64,000 nucleotides of DNA from contig NZ_SCMR01000022.1 of NCBI RefSeq assembly GCF_005502885.1, positions 1 to 64,000 on the forward strand, in the 5' to 3' direction. Source of the DNA: Microbacterium sp. 2FI (lineage in GTDB: Bacteria; Actinomycetota; Actinomycetes; Actinomycetales; Microbacteriaceae). The position numbers and the translations under genes were made by a program. Shown in pieces: positions 1 to 10,885 of this stretch (position 1 is the first letter of the stretch; the number at the start of each line of letters is the position of its first letter). A model generated the notes under the pieces. That model was not told the DNA's origin. It worked only from the letters and a program-made list of their open reading frames with translations, and searched no databases.

Positions 1-133
1 GTCGAGGGTCATGCCGTCGAGCCTAAACTCTCACCCGTTTACGGACGGGACACGCCGCGGGAGCGCACCCGGCACGCGGCGTGTTCCGTCCGTAAACGGG
101 TGAGAGTTTAGGCTCGACGGCATGACCCTCGAC
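1..133. repeat. 59-bp near-perfect inverted repeat (fold-back) at window edge
   Basis: Positions 1-59 are the reverse complement of 75-133, with a 15-nt spacer and a single internal mismatch (49/85). The right arm contains a -10 box (109-114), the ATG at 122 and the first four codons of the amidohydrolase gene. The left arm therefore carries the same promoter and the same first codons pointing the other way. The left arm runs to the window edge, so its full length is unknown. It could be a real divergent duplication or a fold-back assembly or amplification artefact. Confidence 0.95.
109..114 (+). promoter_or_regulatory. -10 box TAGGCT, leaderless amidohydrolase transcript
   Basis: TAGGCT ends 7 nt before the ATG at 122 and no Shine-Dalgarno sequence fits, so transcription probably starts at or next to the start codon. 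An identical box lies on the opposite strand in the left arm of the fold-back repeat. Confidence 0.6.
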
Positions 134-1375
134 CTCGACGCCCTGTACATCGACCTGCACCGACACCCCGAGCTGTCGTTCCAGGAGACGCGCACCGCGG
201 GGGTCGTCACCAAGCACCTGGCAGCCCTCGGCATCGAGTTCGAAGAGGGCATCGGCAAGACCGGCGTCGCCGGGGTGATCCGAAACCCTTGGTCAAGCTC
301 AGGGGAGTCCGGCGAAGGCCCGGTCGTGTGGCTGCGGGCCGACATGGACGCCCTTCCCGTCCCCGAGCAGACCGGGCTCGACTACGCCAGCACCGCGCGC
401 GGCACCGATCCGTCGGGGCTCGACGTCCCGGTCATGCACGCGTGCGGCCACGACATGCACATCACATCGCTGCTCGGCGCGCTCGAGCGCCTCCTCGCCA
501 CGAAGGACGAGTGGTCGGGAACGATCGTCGCCGTCTTCCAGCCGGCCGAAGAGTACGGCGCGGGCTCGCAGGCCATGATCGCGGACGGCGTGCTCGACCG
601 GTTCCCCCGGCCCGACATCGTGCTCGGCCAGCACGTCACCCCGCTCCCGGCCGGCACGATCGGCGTGCGCAGCGGGACCCAGATGGCGGCATCCGATGGA
701 CTCACCGTGACCCTGCTGGGCCGCGGCGGGCACGGCTCGCGCCCGCACTCGACGATCGACCCCGTCGTCATGGCCGCCGCCACCGTGATGCGCCTGCAGA
801 CGATCGTCTCGCGCGAGGTCGACCCGCGCGACGTCGCCGTGGTCACCGTCGGCTCGATCCACGCCGGGCTCAAGAACAACATCATCCCGGCCGAGGCGAA
901 GCTCGAGCTGAGCCTGCGCTACCCCGATGACGAGGCCCGCGCGCGCATTCTCGAGAAGGTCGAGCGGGTCGTGCGCGCCGAGGCGCAGGCGTCCGGCGCC
1001 GAAGAACCGCCGGTCATCGCGATCGACCACTCGCTGCCGCCGACCATCAACGATGCCGATGCCACGGGGCGGCTGACCGCCGCGTTCGACCGCGCCTTCG
1101 GCGAGGGCACCGTCATCGACCCGGGCATGTTCACCGGCAGCGAGGACGTCTCGTGGTTCGCGCGCGACGCGGGCGCACCGCTGGTGTTCTGGTTCTGGGG
1201 CGGTGTCGACCCGCAGAAGTATGCGGATGCCGTCGCCGCCGGCACCGTCGAGCGCGACATCCCGACCAACCACTCGCCGTTCTTCGCGCCGGTGCTCCAG
1301 CCGACGCTCGACAACGGCGTCGCGAACCTCGTCGTCGCGGCGCGCGAGTTCCTGGGCGCCCGCGCAGGCGCCTAA
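122..1375 (+). CDS. M20D-family amidohydrolase (N-acyl-amino-acid / hippurate hydrolase type)
   Basis: Predicted dinuclear-metal hydrolase of 417 residues that removes acyl groups from N-acylated amino acids in the cytoplasm; the real substrate cannot be read. The M20D hallmarks are in order: HRHPELSFQET near residue 13, ADMDALP near 73, MHACGHDMH at 105-113 with the metal-bridging Cys108, and PAEEYGAG with Glu143-Glu144 as general base and ligand. A dimerisation lid follows (GRGGHGSRPH) and the C-terminal half returns to the catalytic domain. Length is normal for the family. The ATG at 122 is supported by the -10 box 7 nt upstream. The start region lies in the right arm of the fold-back repeat, so the upstream context deserves caution. 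Confidence 0.88.
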   Translation: MTLDLDALYIDLHRHPELSFQETRTAGVVTKHLAALGIEFEEGIGKTGVAGVIRNPWSSSGESGEGPVVWLRADMDALPVPEQTGLDYASTARGTDPSGLDVPVMHACGHDMHITSLLGALERLLATKDEWSGTIVAVFQPAEEYGAGSQAMIADGVLDRFPRPDIVLGQHVTPLPAGTIGVRSGTQMAASDGLTVTLLGRGGHGSRPHSTIDPVVMAAATVMRLQTIVSREVDPRDVAVVTVGSIHAGLKNNIIPAEAKLELSLRYPDDEARARILEKVERVVRAEAQASGAEEPPVIAIDHSLPPTINDADATGRLTAAFDRAFGEGTVIDPGMFTGSEDVSWFARDAGAPLVFWFWGGVDPQKYADAVAAGTVERDIPTNHSPFFAPVLQPTLDNGVANLVVAAREFLGARAGA

Positions 1376-1414
1376 GCCCGGCGGCATCCACTTCCCGACC
1401 TCACCGTCTCGCCG

Positions 1415-1554
1415 CCGAGACGACGCAGATCGTCGCGTGGGCGCGGACAGCCAGCCACCTGCGTCGTCTCGCTGACCGTACAACTGGTATCCCGTCGCCG
1501 AGACGACGCAGATGGCGATCAAAGCGCCGTCACGCAGCACTCTGCGTCGTCTCG
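1415..1554. repeat. Four alternating copies of GAGACGACGCAGA
   Basis: The 13-mer GAGACGACGCAGA or its reverse complement occurs near 1417-1429 (+), 1459-1470 (-, shortened), 1500-1512 (+) and 1541-1553 (-). The regular alternation lets neighbouring copies pair into stem-loops. This resembles a REP-like intergenic element. No transposase is nearby. Confidence 0.8.
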
Positions 1555-1618
1555 CCGCCGGGGAGGCGGCGGCGGTTGACCCCGGGGCGCCAGCATCCCG
1601 TCTCCCCGGCCCTCCACC

Positions 1619-1679
1619 CGCGAGACTTCACCAATGCCCGCTCCAGCGACTCAGAAGGCGACATCTGTGAAGTCTCGCG
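1619..1679. repeat. 13-bp inverted repeat CGCGAGACTTCAC
   Basis: CGCGAGACTTCAC at 1619-1631 is matched exactly by its reverse complement at 1667-1679 with a 35-nt loop. It differs in sequence from the neighbouring GAGACGACGCAGA family. It lies 38 nt upstream of the sufS -10 box, so it could be a terminator-like or regulatory hairpin. Confidence 0.8.
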
Positions 1680-1716
1680 GCATAGACCACCCCACCCGGG
1701 CGCCCGGCATCGCGCG

Positions 1717-3467
<1,751 letters not shown>

Positions 3468-3524
3468 GGGCTGCCTGACACACGCCCTGACGCCCGACTC
3501 GCGTGAGGTTCCGGCGTCCACCCG

Positions 3525-3530
3525 TATGGA
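3525..3530 (+). promoter_or_regulatory. Candidate -10 box for the kdp operon
   Basis: TATGGA is the best -10-like hexamer in the 188-nt gap between sufU and the kdp genes. No clear -35 was found. If used, it leaves a leader of about 120 nt containing four consecutive hairpins. Confidence 0.35.
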
Positions 3531-3547
3531 TTCCGTGAGGACGACGG

Positions 3548-3642
3548 CCGCCGTGCCCACGGTGGAGTTGCATCGGTACGTGCCCACCGGCACTCCGCGC
3601 ACAGCAGGTGCGCGGATCGTCTCGATCGCTCCCTCGCGGAGC
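3548..3642 (+). promoter_or_regulatory. Hairpin-rich 5' leader of the kdp operon
   Basis: Four stem-loops follow each other. CCGCCGTG/CACGGTGG lies at 3548-3565 with one G-U pair. GTGCC/GGCAC lies at 3580-3593 with a 4-nt loop. CCGCGCAC/GTGCGCGG lies at 3595-3615 with a 5-nt loop. GCTCC/GGAGC lies at 3628-3642 with a 5-nt loop, ending just before the Shine-Dalgarno TGGAG. The last hairpin is placed to influence ribosome access. I could not match the leader to a known riboswitch, including the c-di-AMP ydaO class linked to K+ genes elsewhere. Confidence 0.5.
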
Positions 3643-3655
3643 CTCTGGAGTTGCC

Positions 3656-3796
3656 GTGCTCGATGTGCTCTACCTCGTCGCCGTGATCGCGCTGTTCGCG
3701 CTCGTCGGCCTCGTCGCGAAGGGGGTCGAGAGGCTCGACCTCCCTGCCCGGGGCTCGGCCCAGCGCGACGCGATGCGCGGACGGGAGCAGCGATGA
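3656..3796 (+). CDS. Small membrane protein leading the kdp operon
   Basis: 46-residue ORF starting at GTG 3656 behind the Shine-Dalgarno TGGAG (3646-3650). Residues about 4-22 form one hydrophobic segment ([20 protein letters not shown]), followed by a basic tail ([20 protein letters not shown]). Its stop overlaps the kdpF start by 4 nt (ATGA), as in coupled operon genes. I do not recognise a named family. Position and size suggest an accessory small subunit or a leader peptide acting on kdpF translation. It could also be non-functional, but the start signal and coupling argue that it is translated. Confidence 0.6.
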   Translation: MLDVLYLVAVIALFALVGLVAKGVERLDLPARGSAQRDAMRGREQR

Positions 3797-3882
3797 TCGT
3801 CTTCGAGATCCTCGCCGCCGCCCTCGCCGTCGCGGCCGTCGTGTACCTCGTGGTCGCCCTCGTGAAGCCGGAGGGGTTCTGA
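3793..3882 (+). CDS. kdpF: K+-transporting ATPase small subunit KdpF
   Basis: 29-residue single-span membrane peptide ([20 protein letters not shown], ending VKPEGF) that stabilises the KdpFABC complex. The size and the final KPEGF-like tail are typical of KdpF. It overlaps the upstream small ORF by 4 nt, and its stop shares one base with the kdpA start (TGATG). Confidence 0.9.
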   Translation: MIVFEILAAALAVAAVVYLVVALVKPEGF

Positions 3883-5564
3883 TGGGTGCCGCCACGATCG
3901 GCTTCGGCATCCTCCAGGCCGCGACCGTGGTCCTCGTGCTCGCGGCGATCTACCGCCCGCTCGGGGACTGGATCGCCCGCATCTACACGACCGACAAGGA
4001 CGCGAGAGCCGAGCGCGCGCTCTACCGGCTGGTCGGCGTCGACGCCCGCTCCGAGCAGACCTGGCAGGCCTATGCCCGGGGGGTGCTGGTGTTCTCCGCG
4101 GTCGGCGTGGTCTTCGTCTACGCGCTGCAGCGCTTCCAGGCGGTCCTGCCGTACTCGCTCGGCCTCCCGGCCGTCCCCGAGGGCCTCGCGTTCAACACGG
4201 CGATCTCGTTCGTCACGAACACGAACTGGCAGTCGTACTCGCCCGAGCTGACGCTGGGGTACACGGTGCAGCTCGCCGGCCTCGCCGTGCAGAACTTCGT
4301 CTCGGCTGCGGTCGGCATCGCCGTCGCCGTCGCGCTCGTGCGCGGCTTCGCGCGGCGAGGGTCTGCGACGATCGGCAACTTCTGGGTCGATCTCACCCGC
4401 GGCATCACGCGACTCCTGCTGCCGATGGCGGTCATCGCGGCCGTCGCGCTGCTCTTCGCCGGCGTCGTGCAGAATTTCACCGGCTTCACCGAGGTCGGCA
4501 CGATCACCGGCGGCACGCAGGTGATCCCCGGTGGCCCGGTGGCGAGCCAGGAGGCGATCAAGGAGCTCGGCACGAACGGCGGCGGATTCTTCAACGCCAA
4601 CTCGGCGCATCCCTTCGAGAACCCTGCGCCGTGGTCGAGCGTGCTCGAGATCCTGCTGCTGCTCGCGATCCCGGTCGCGATGCCCCGGGCGTTCGGTCGG
4701 ATGGTCGGCGACAACCGGCAGGGCTACGCGATCCTCGCCGTGATGGCCTCGATCGCCGTCGTCTCGATCGCCGCGGTGACCGCCCTCGAGGCGCTCGGAG
4801 CGGGAACCGCCCCGCAGCTCGCCGGCGGCGCGATGGAAGGCAAGGAGGCGCGGTTCGGCATCTTCGGCTCGACGCTCTTCGCGGGCGCGACCACCCTCAC
4901 CTCCACCGGCGCGGTCAACTCGATGCACGACTCGTACACGGCGCTCGGCGGCATGATCCCGATGGTCAACATGATGCTCGGCGAGATCGCTCCCGGCGGT
5001 GTGGGCTCGGGACTCTACGGGATGCTGGTACTCGCGGTGATCGCCGTGTTCGTCGGCGGGCTGCTCGTGGGGCGGACGCCCGAGTACCTCGGCAAGCGGA
5101 TCGGCCCGACCCAGATCAAGCTCGCGAGCCTGTACATCCTCGTCACGCCGACCCTCGTGCTGGCCGGAACGGCGCTGAGCTTCGCGATCCCCGGCATCCG
5201 CTCCGACATGGAGGCGACGTCGATCTGGAACCCCGGCATCCATGGCCTCGGCGAAGTCCTCTACGCCTTCACCTCGGCCGCGAACAACAACGGGTCGGCG
5301 TTCGCCGGGCTCACCGCGAACACTCCGTGGCTGAACGCCGCGCTCGGCGTCGCCATGCTGCTCGGGCGGTTCATCCCGATCGTGCTCGTGCTGGCTCTCG
5401 CCGGCTCGCTCGCCGCGCAGGGCACGACCCCGTCGACCACCGGAACGCTGCCCACCCATCGCCCGCAGTTCGTCGGCCTCCTCGCCGTCGTCGCGGTCGT
5501 CATCACCGCACTCACCTACTTCCCCGTACTCACGCTGGGTCCCCTGGCGGAAGGGCTCGTCTGA
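3882..5564 (+). CDS. kdpA: K+-transporting ATPase subunit KdpA
   Basis: Channel-like potassium-binding subunit of the KdpFABC pump, 560 residues, a superfamily-of-K+-transporters fold with about ten membrane segments. Selectivity-loop landmarks are TNTNWQSYS near residue 110, [17 protein letters not shown] near 228, [15 protein letters not shown] near 342 and [14 protein letters not shown] near 465. Length matches the family. The ATG at 3882 overlaps the kdpF stop by one base, and kdpB starts 3 nt after its stop. Confidence 0.98.
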   Translation: MGAATIGFGILQAATVVLVLAAIYRPLGDWIARIYTTDKDARAERALYRLVGVDARSEQTWQAYARGVLVFSAVGVVFVYALQRFQAVLPYSLGLPAVPEGLAFNTAISFVTNTNWQSYSPELTLGYTVQLAGLAVQNFVSAAVGIAVAVALVRGFARRGSATIGNFWVDLTRGITRLLLPMAVIAAVALLFAGVVQNFTGFTEVGTITGGTQVIPGGPVASQEAIKELGTNGGGFFNANSAHPFENPAPWSSVLEILLLLAIPVAMPRAFGRMVGDNRQGYAILAVMASIAVVSIAAVTALEALGAGTAPQLAGGAMEGKEARFGIFGSTLFAGATTLTSTGAVNSMHDSYTALGGMIPMVNMMLGEIAPGGVGSGLYGMLVLAVIAVFVGGLLVGRTPEYLGKRIGPTQIKLASLYILVTPTLVLAGTALSFAIPGIRSDMEATSIWNPGIHGLGEVLYAFTSAANNNGSAFAGLTANTPWLNAALGVAMLLGRFIPIVLVLALAGSLAAQGTTPSTTGTLPTHRPQFVGLLAVVAVVITALTYFPVLTLGPLAEGLV

Positions 5565-5567
5565 CAC

Positions 5568-7724
5568 ATGTCCGTCTCGACCATCACCCCCGTGTCCGGC
5601 ACGGTCACCCCGTCGCCGAAGCAGCCCGCCCGCGCGTTCGGCTGGTCGCAGCTCGCGTCGGCGCTCCCGGGCGCCTTCCGCAAGCTCGACCCGCGGGCGC
5701 AGTGGCGGAACCCCGTCATGTTCCTGGTCTGGATAGGCGCCGCCCTGACCACGGCGATCGCGATCGCCGAGCCCTTCCTCGGCGGGCCGCAGGATTCCGG
5801 CGGCACCGCAGTGCCGTTCGGGTTCACATGGGGGATCGTCGTGTGGCTCTGGCTCACAGTCCTCTTCGCCAACCTCGCCGAGTCGGTGGCCGAAGGCCGC
5901 GGCAAGGCGCAGGCCGCATCGCTGCGGAAGACCCGCACGAGCACCGTGGCCCGCCGCGTCGCCGACTACGACGAGATGACGGATGCCGCAGCCGAGCGCG
6001 CCGCGATCACCGAGGTCTCGTCGGCCGACCTGGCGCTGGGCGATGTCGTCGTCGTCTCGGCCGGAGAGCTCATCCCGGGCGACGGCGACATCGTGCAGGG
6101 CATCGCGACCGTCGACGAGTCGGCGATCACGGGCGAATCGGCGCCGGTCGTCCGCGAGTCGGGCGGCGACCGCTCGGCGGTCACCGGCGGCACCCGCGTG
6201 CTGTCCGACCGCATCGTGGTGCGCATCACCTCCAAGCCCGGCGAGACCTTCGTCGACCGCATGATCGCGCTCGTCGAAGGCGCCGCCCGCCAGCGGACGC
6301 CCAACGAGATCGCCCTGAGCATTCTGCTGGCGAGCCTGTCGATCGTGTTCGTGATCGTCGTGCTGACGCTCAACCCGATCGCCTCCTATGCGGCGTCGCC
6401 CGTCTCGATCCCCGTGCTCGTGGCTCTCCTGGTCTGCCTCATCCCGACGACGATCGGCGCGCTGCTGTCGGCGATCGGCATCGCGGGCATGGACCGCCTC
6501 GTACAGCACAACGTGCTCGCGATGTCGGGACGCGCGGTCGAGGCGGCGGGAGACGTGACGACCCTCCTCCTCGACAAGACGGGGACGATCACCTACGGCA
6601 ACCGCCGCGCGGCGGACTTCGTGGGGATGCCGGGCGTCGGCGACGACGAGCTCGCCCGGGCCGCCGCACTGTCGTCGCTGGCAGACCCCACCCCCGAGGG
6701 CGTCTCGGTCGTCGAGCTCGCCGCCGTGCGCGGCATCCGCATCGAGAAGCCGGCGGGCGCCTCGATCGTGCCCTTCACGGCGCAGACCCGCATGAGCGGT
6801 GTCGATCTGGCCGACGGGACCGAGGTGCGCAAGGGCGCCGGTTCCGCCGTGCTCGCGTGGCTCGAGACCGGCGGTGCACCCGTCACCGCCGCGATGCGAG
6901 CGCACCTGGCGGACGAGACCGACGCGATCGCACAGTCCGGCGGCACCCCGCTGGTCGTCGCGACGCGCGACGCAGCAGGCACGAGCACGATCCTCGGCGT
7001 GATCCACCTGAAGGACATCGTGAAGGACGGCCTGCGCGAGCGCTTCACGGAACTGCGCGCGATGGGGATCCGTACCGTGATGATCACGGGTGACAACCCG
7101 CTCACCGCCGCAGCGATCGCCAGAGAGGCGGGTGTCGACGACTACCTCGCCGAGGCGACGCCGGAGGACAAGCTCGCCCTCATCAAGCGCGAGCAGGAGG
7201 GCGGCAGCCTCGTCGCGATGACCGGCGACGGCACGAACGACGCCCCGGCGCTCGCGCAGGCGGATGTCGGCGTCGCGATGAACACGGGCACGTCGGCGGC
7301 GAAAGAGGCCGGCAACATGGTCGACCTCGACAGCGACCCGACCAAGCTCATCGACATCGTTCGCATCGGCAAGCAGCTGCTGATCACGCGGGGCGCTCTG
7401 ACGACGTTCTCGCTCGCCAACGACATCGCGAAGTACTTCGCGATCATCCCGGCGATGTTCATGGGGATCTACCCGGGACTCGCGGCGCTGAACGTGATGC
7501 AGCTCAGCAGCCCCGCCTCCGCCGTCACCAGCGCGATCATCTTCAACGCGCTCGTGATCGTGGTGCTGATCCCGCTGGCGCTGCGGGGCGTCGCGTACCG
7601 TCCGGCGAGCGCGTCGCAGATCCTCAGCCGCAACCTCGCGATCTACGGCCTCGGCGGCATCATCGCGCCGTTCGTCGGCATCAAGCTCATCGATCTCGTC
7701 GTGAGCCTGCTCCCGGGCTTCTGA
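5568..7724 (+). CDS. kdpB: K+-transporting P-type ATPase subunit KdpB
   Basis: ATP-hydrolysing subunit of the Kdp pump, 718 residues. The phosphorylated aspartate is Asp336 in [12 protein letters not shown]. The actuator-domain TGES motif is in AITGESAPV. The nucleotide-binding and hinge motifs MITGDNP and [18 protein letters not shown] are intact. In E. coli KdpB the serine of TGES is the site of inhibitory phosphorylation; it is conserved here. Membrane segments lie near residues 45-85, 245-300 and 600-715. The ATG at 5568 follows the kdpA stop by 3 nt. Confidence 0.98.
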   Translation: MSVSTITPVSGTVTPSPKQPARAFGWSQLASALPGAFRKLDPRAQWRNPVMFLVWIGAALTTAIAIAEPFLGGPQDSGGTAVPFGFTWGIVVWLWLTVLFANLAESVAEGRGKAQAASLRKTRTSTVARRVADYDEMTDAAAERAAITEVSSADLALGDVVVVSAGELIPGDGDIVQGIATVDESAITGESAPVVRESGGDRSAVTGGTRVLSDRIVVRITSKPGETFVDRMIALVEGAARQRTPNEIALSILLASLSIVFVIVVLTLNPIASYAASPVSIPVLVALLVCLIPTTIGALLSAIGIAGMDRLVQHNVLAMSGRAVEAAGDVTTLLLDKTGTITYGNRRAADFVGMPGVGDDELARAAALSSLADPTPEGVSVVELAAVRGIRIEKPAGASIVPFTAQTRMSGVDLADGTEVRKGAGSAVLAWLETGGAPVTAAMRAHLADETDAIAQSGGTPLVVATRDAAGTSTILGVIHLKDIVKDGLRERFTELRAMGIRTVMITGDNPLTAAAIAREAGVDDYLAEATPEDKLALIKREQEGGSLVAMTGDGTNDAPALAQADVGVAMNTGTSAAKEAGNMVDLDSDPTKLIDIVRIGKQLLITRGALTTFSLANDIAKYFAIIPAMFMGIYPGLAALNVMQLSSPASAVTSAIIFNALVIVVLIPLALRGVAYRPASASQILSRNLAIYGLGGIIAPFVGIKLIDLVVSLLPGF

Positions 7725-7767
7725 CCCTTCTGACCTTCACCGATCAACTCCCGAGGAGTCGAGACAC

Positions 7768-8379
7768 ATGTCCACCACCCGCACCACTCTGCGCACGACC
7801 GGCGTCTCCGTCCGGCTGATGCTGGTCTTCACCCTGGTGCTCGGCGTCGGCTACACCGCGCTCATCACCGTCATCGGCCAGGTCACGACGCCGTGGCAGG
7901 CGAACGGCTCGCTGCTCTCCGGCACGAGCGGCGAAACCGTCGGGTCGGCGCTGATCGGGCAGGCCTTCACCGATGCCGACGGCCAGGCGCTCCCCTGGTA
8001 CTTCCAGTCGCGTCCGTCGGCCGCCGGTGCCGATTACGACGGCGGCGCGTCGAGCGGATCGAACCAGGGTCCGGAGAACGCCGACCTGATCGCGGCGATC
8101 CAGGAGCGCAAGACCGCGATCGCGGTCCGCGAAGGCGTCGACGAGTCGGAGATCCCGGCCGACGCGGTGACGGCATCCGCTTCGGGGCTCGATCCCCACA
8201 TCAGCCCGGAGTATGCGCTGCTGCAGGCGGCCCGGGTCGCCGAGGCGCGCGGGCTTCCCGAGAGCGAGGTCCGCGCGCTCGTGGAGTCTAGGATCCAGTC
8301 ACGGGACCTCGGCTTCCTCGGGGAACCCCGCGTCAACGTGCTCGAGCTCAACCTCGCGCTCGACGAGCTGCAGAACTGA
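7768..8379 (+). CDS. kdpC: K+-transporting ATPase subunit KdpC
   Basis: 203-residue single-span subunit that raises ATP affinity of KdpB. The N-terminal membrane segment is at about residues 13-35 (LMLVFTLVLGVGYTALITVI). It is followed by the family landmarks IGQAFTDADG, YFQSRPSAAG and SASGLDPHISPEYALLQAARVA. Start at ATG 7768 with GAGGAG 9 nt upstream. The 43-nt gap from kdpB is short enough for one transcript. Confidence 0.97.
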   Translation: MSTTRTTLRTTGVSVRLMLVFTLVLGVGYTALITVIGQVTTPWQANGSLLSGTSGETVGSALIGQAFTDADGQALPWYFQSRPSAAGADYDGGASSGSNQGPENADLIAAIQERKTAIAVREGVDESEIPADAVTASASGLDPHISPEYALLQAARVAEARGLPESEVRALVESRIQSRDLGFLGEPRVNVLELNLALDELQN

Positions 8380-8389
8380 GGATGAGGCG

Positions 8390-10885
8390 ATGAAGCGCGG
8401 GAGGCTGCGGGTTCTGCTCGGCGCCGCACCCGGTGTCGGCAAGACCTACGAGATGCTCGAGGAGGGCCGGCACCTTCTCGCCGGCGGGAAGGACGTCGTC
8501 GTCGCACTCGTGGAGACCCACGGGCGCGCTGCGACCGCCGCACTCGTCGGAGGACTCGAAGTGGTGCCCCGGCACCGCGTCTCGCATCGCGGTGTCGACC
8601 TGAGCGAGATGGACCTCGAGGCCGTGCTCGAGAGGTCGCCTGCTGTCGCGCTCGTGGACGAGCTCGCCCACACGAACGCGCCCGGCTCGCGAAACGCCAA
8701 GCGCTGGCAGGACGTGGAAGCTCTTCGGGATGCCGGCATCGACGTCGTCACGACCGTGAACGTCCAGCACATCGAGTCTCTGAACGACGTCGTGGAGCAG
8801 ATCACCGGGGTTCCCCAGCGCGAGACGGTTCCCGACGCGGTCGTGCGCGCGGCAGACGAGATCGAGGTGGTCGACCTCGCGCCGCAGTCGCTGCGCGACC
8901 GCCTGACCGCGGGCGTCGTGTACCCGGCGGAGCGGATCGACGCCGCGCTGTCGAACTACTTCCGACTGGGCAACCTCACCGCGCTCCGAGAGCTCGCTCT
9001 GCTGTGGCTCGCCGACGAGGTAGACAGCGCGCTGCGGTCGTACCGGGCCGAGCACGGCATCGACGGCACGTGGCAGGCGCGCGAGCGCGTGGTCGTCGCC
9101 GTCACGGGCGGCGCCGAGGGTGAGACGCTCATCCGCCGCGGTGCCCGCATCGCGGCGCGGTCGGCCGGCGGCGAGCTCCTCGCCGTGCACGTTTCGAGCC
9201 AGGACGGGCTGCGCACCGCCGAGCCCGGCGCCCTCGCCGCTCAGCGCGCGCTCGTGGAGTCCCTCGGCGGCACGTATCACCAGGTGGTCGGCGACGACAC
9301 CTCTCGCGCGCTCGTGGAGTTCGCCCGATCCGTCAACGCGACGCAGCTCGTGATCGGGGTGAGCCGACGCGGGCGACTGAGCGCCGCCCTCGCCGGTCCC
9401 GGCATCGGTGCGACCGTCATCCGCGAGTCGGGCGACATCGACGTGCACATCGTCACCCACTCCGCCGCCGGCGGCCGGTTCGTCCTGCCGCGAGTGACCG
9501 GCGGCGCGCTCAGCCGGGAGCGGGTGGTGCTGGGGTTCGCCCTCGCCCTCGTCGGGGGTCCGCTGCTGACGTGGCTCTTGTACGTTTCACGCACGCCCGA
9601 GTCGATCACCTCCGACGTGCTCGCCTACCAGCTCCTCGTCGTGGTCGTCGCGCTCGTCGGCGGCATCTGGCCGGCGCTGTTCGCCGCGGTGCTGTCGGGC
9701 CTGACCCTCGACTTCCTGTTCGTGGCGCCGCTGTTCACCGTCACGGTCTCGGATCCTCTGCACCTGTGGGCGCTGTGCCTCTACATCGTGATCGCGGTGC
9801 TCGTGAGCTACATCGTCGATCAGGCGGCCCGGCGAGCGCGCGTCGCGCAGCGCGCCACCGCCGAGGCCGAGCTGCTCGCCGCCGTCGCCGGCAGCGTGCT
9901 GCGCGGCGAGAGCGCGGTGCCCGCGCTCGTCAGCCGCACACGCGAGGCGTTCGGGCTCGCCGGGGTTCGCCTGCTGGGCACCGACGGCGCCGTGCTCGCG
10001 ACCGACGGCGAGCCGGTGCGGGACGAGCAGTTCACCGCCGTCGCCATCGGTCCGGGCGCGAACCCCCGTGCGACACTCGAACTGCACGGCGGACCGCTCG
10101 ACGCGTCCGAGCGCCGACTGCTCGACGTCATCGTCTCGCAGCTCGACGCGGCGCTCGAACGCACCGATCTCACCGCGACGGCGCGCGAGGCGAGCGCCCT
10201 CGCCGAGACCGATCAGGTGCGCAGCGCTCTGCTCTCGGCGGTCAGCCACGACCTCCGCCGCCCCCTGGCGGCCGCCGTCGCCGCGATCGGCGGACTGCGC
10301 TCGTCGGGTCCCGGACTCTCGCCCGAGGACCGCGCCGAGCTGATCGCGACCGCCGACGAATCGCTCGCGACGCTGTCGACGCTCGTGACCGATCTCCTCG
10401 ACGTGAGCCGGGTTCAGGCGGGCGTGCTCGCGGTGTCGATCCGGCCCGTCGACGCCACCGATGTCGTGCTCGCGGCGCTCGAGGAACTCGACCTCGGCCC
10501 GGCCGCCGTCGACCTCGCCCTCGATCCCGATCTCCCACCCCTCGACGCAGACCCGGTGCTGCTCCAGCGGGTGCTGGTCAACGTCCTCGCGAACGCCGAG
10601 CGGCACGCGCCGGCCGGAACCCTCGTCCGCGTGACGACGAGCCGGCTGGCCGGCATCGCCGAGCTGCGCGTCATCGACCACGGCCCGGGCATCCCGGCCG
10701 ACCGGCAGGAAGACATCTTCGCGCCGTTCCAGCGCCTCGGCGACACCGACAACTCCACCGGGCTCGGGCTCGGCCTCGCGCTGTCGAAGGGGTTCACCGA
10801 GGGCATGGGGGGTACCCTCACTGCGGAAGACACCCCGGGCGGAGGGCTCACGATGGTGATCGCGCTGCGGGTGGCGACGACATGA
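8390..10885 (+). CDS. kdpD: Osmosensitive K+-channel histidine kinase KdpD
   Basis: 831-residue sensor kinase. The N-terminal KdpD domain has a Walker A motif (GAAPGVGKTY, residues 10-19) and a DEL Walker B-like site (VALVDELAHTN). A universal-stress-protein-like domain follows (about 225-355), then four closely spaced membrane spans (about 375-480), a GAF-like region, the HisKA domain with phospho-acceptor His620 (SHDLRRPLA) and an HATPase domain (NVLANAERHAP, DHGPGIP, TGLGLGLALS). The ATG at 8390 was chosen because GAGG precedes it and the protein then begins with the conserved MKRGRLRVLLGAAPGVGK. The stop overlaps kdpE by 4 nt. Confidence 0.96.
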   Translation: MKRGRLRVLLGAAPGVGKTYEMLEEGRHLLAGGKDVVVALVETHGRAATAALVGGLEVVPRHRVSHRGVDLSEMDLEAVLERSPAVALVDELAHTNAPGSRNAKRWQDVEALRDAGIDVVTTVNVQHIESLNDVVEQITGVPQRETVPDAVVRAADEIEVVDLAPQSLRDRLTAGVVYPAERIDAALSNYFRLGNLTALRELALLWLADEVDSALRSYRAEHGIDGTWQARERVVVAVTGGAEGETLIRRGARIAARSAGGELLAVHVSSQDGLRTAEPGALAAQRALVESLGGTYHQVVGDDTSRALVEFARSVNATQLVIGVSRRGRLSAALAGPGIGATVIRESGDIDVHIVTHSAAGGRFVLPRVTGGALSRERVVLGFALALVGGPLLTWLLYVSRTPESITSDVLAYQLLVVVVALVGGIWPALFAAVLSGLTLDFLFVAPLFTVTVSDPLHLWALCLYIVIAVLVSYIVDQAARRARVAQRATAEAELLAAVAGSVLRGESAVPALVSRTREAFGLAGVRLLGTDGAVLATDGEPVRDEQFTAVAIGPGANPRATLELHGGPLDASERRLLDVIVSQLDAALERTDLTATAREASALAETDQVRSALLSAVSHDLRRPLAAAVAAIGGLRSSGPGLSPEDRAELIATADESLATLSTLVTDLLDVSRVQAGVLAVSIRPVDATDVVLAALEELDLGPAAVDLALDPDLPPLDADPVLLQRVLVNVLANAERHAPAGTLVRVTTSRLAGIAELRVIDHGPGIPADRQEDIFAPFQRLGDTDNSTGLGLGLALSKGFTEGMGGTLTAEDTPGGGLTMVIALRVATT

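Noticed and set aside
1-133. Fold-back repeat as terminal inverted repeats of an insertion sequence
   Set aside because: The arms enclose only 15 nt, no transposase is nearby, and one arm includes the promoter and start codons of a normal gene.
3530-3655. kdp leader as a ydaO-type c-di-AMP riboswitch
   Set aside because: The region has stems but none of the conserved ydaO sequence blocks I know. Kept only as a structured leader of unknown type.
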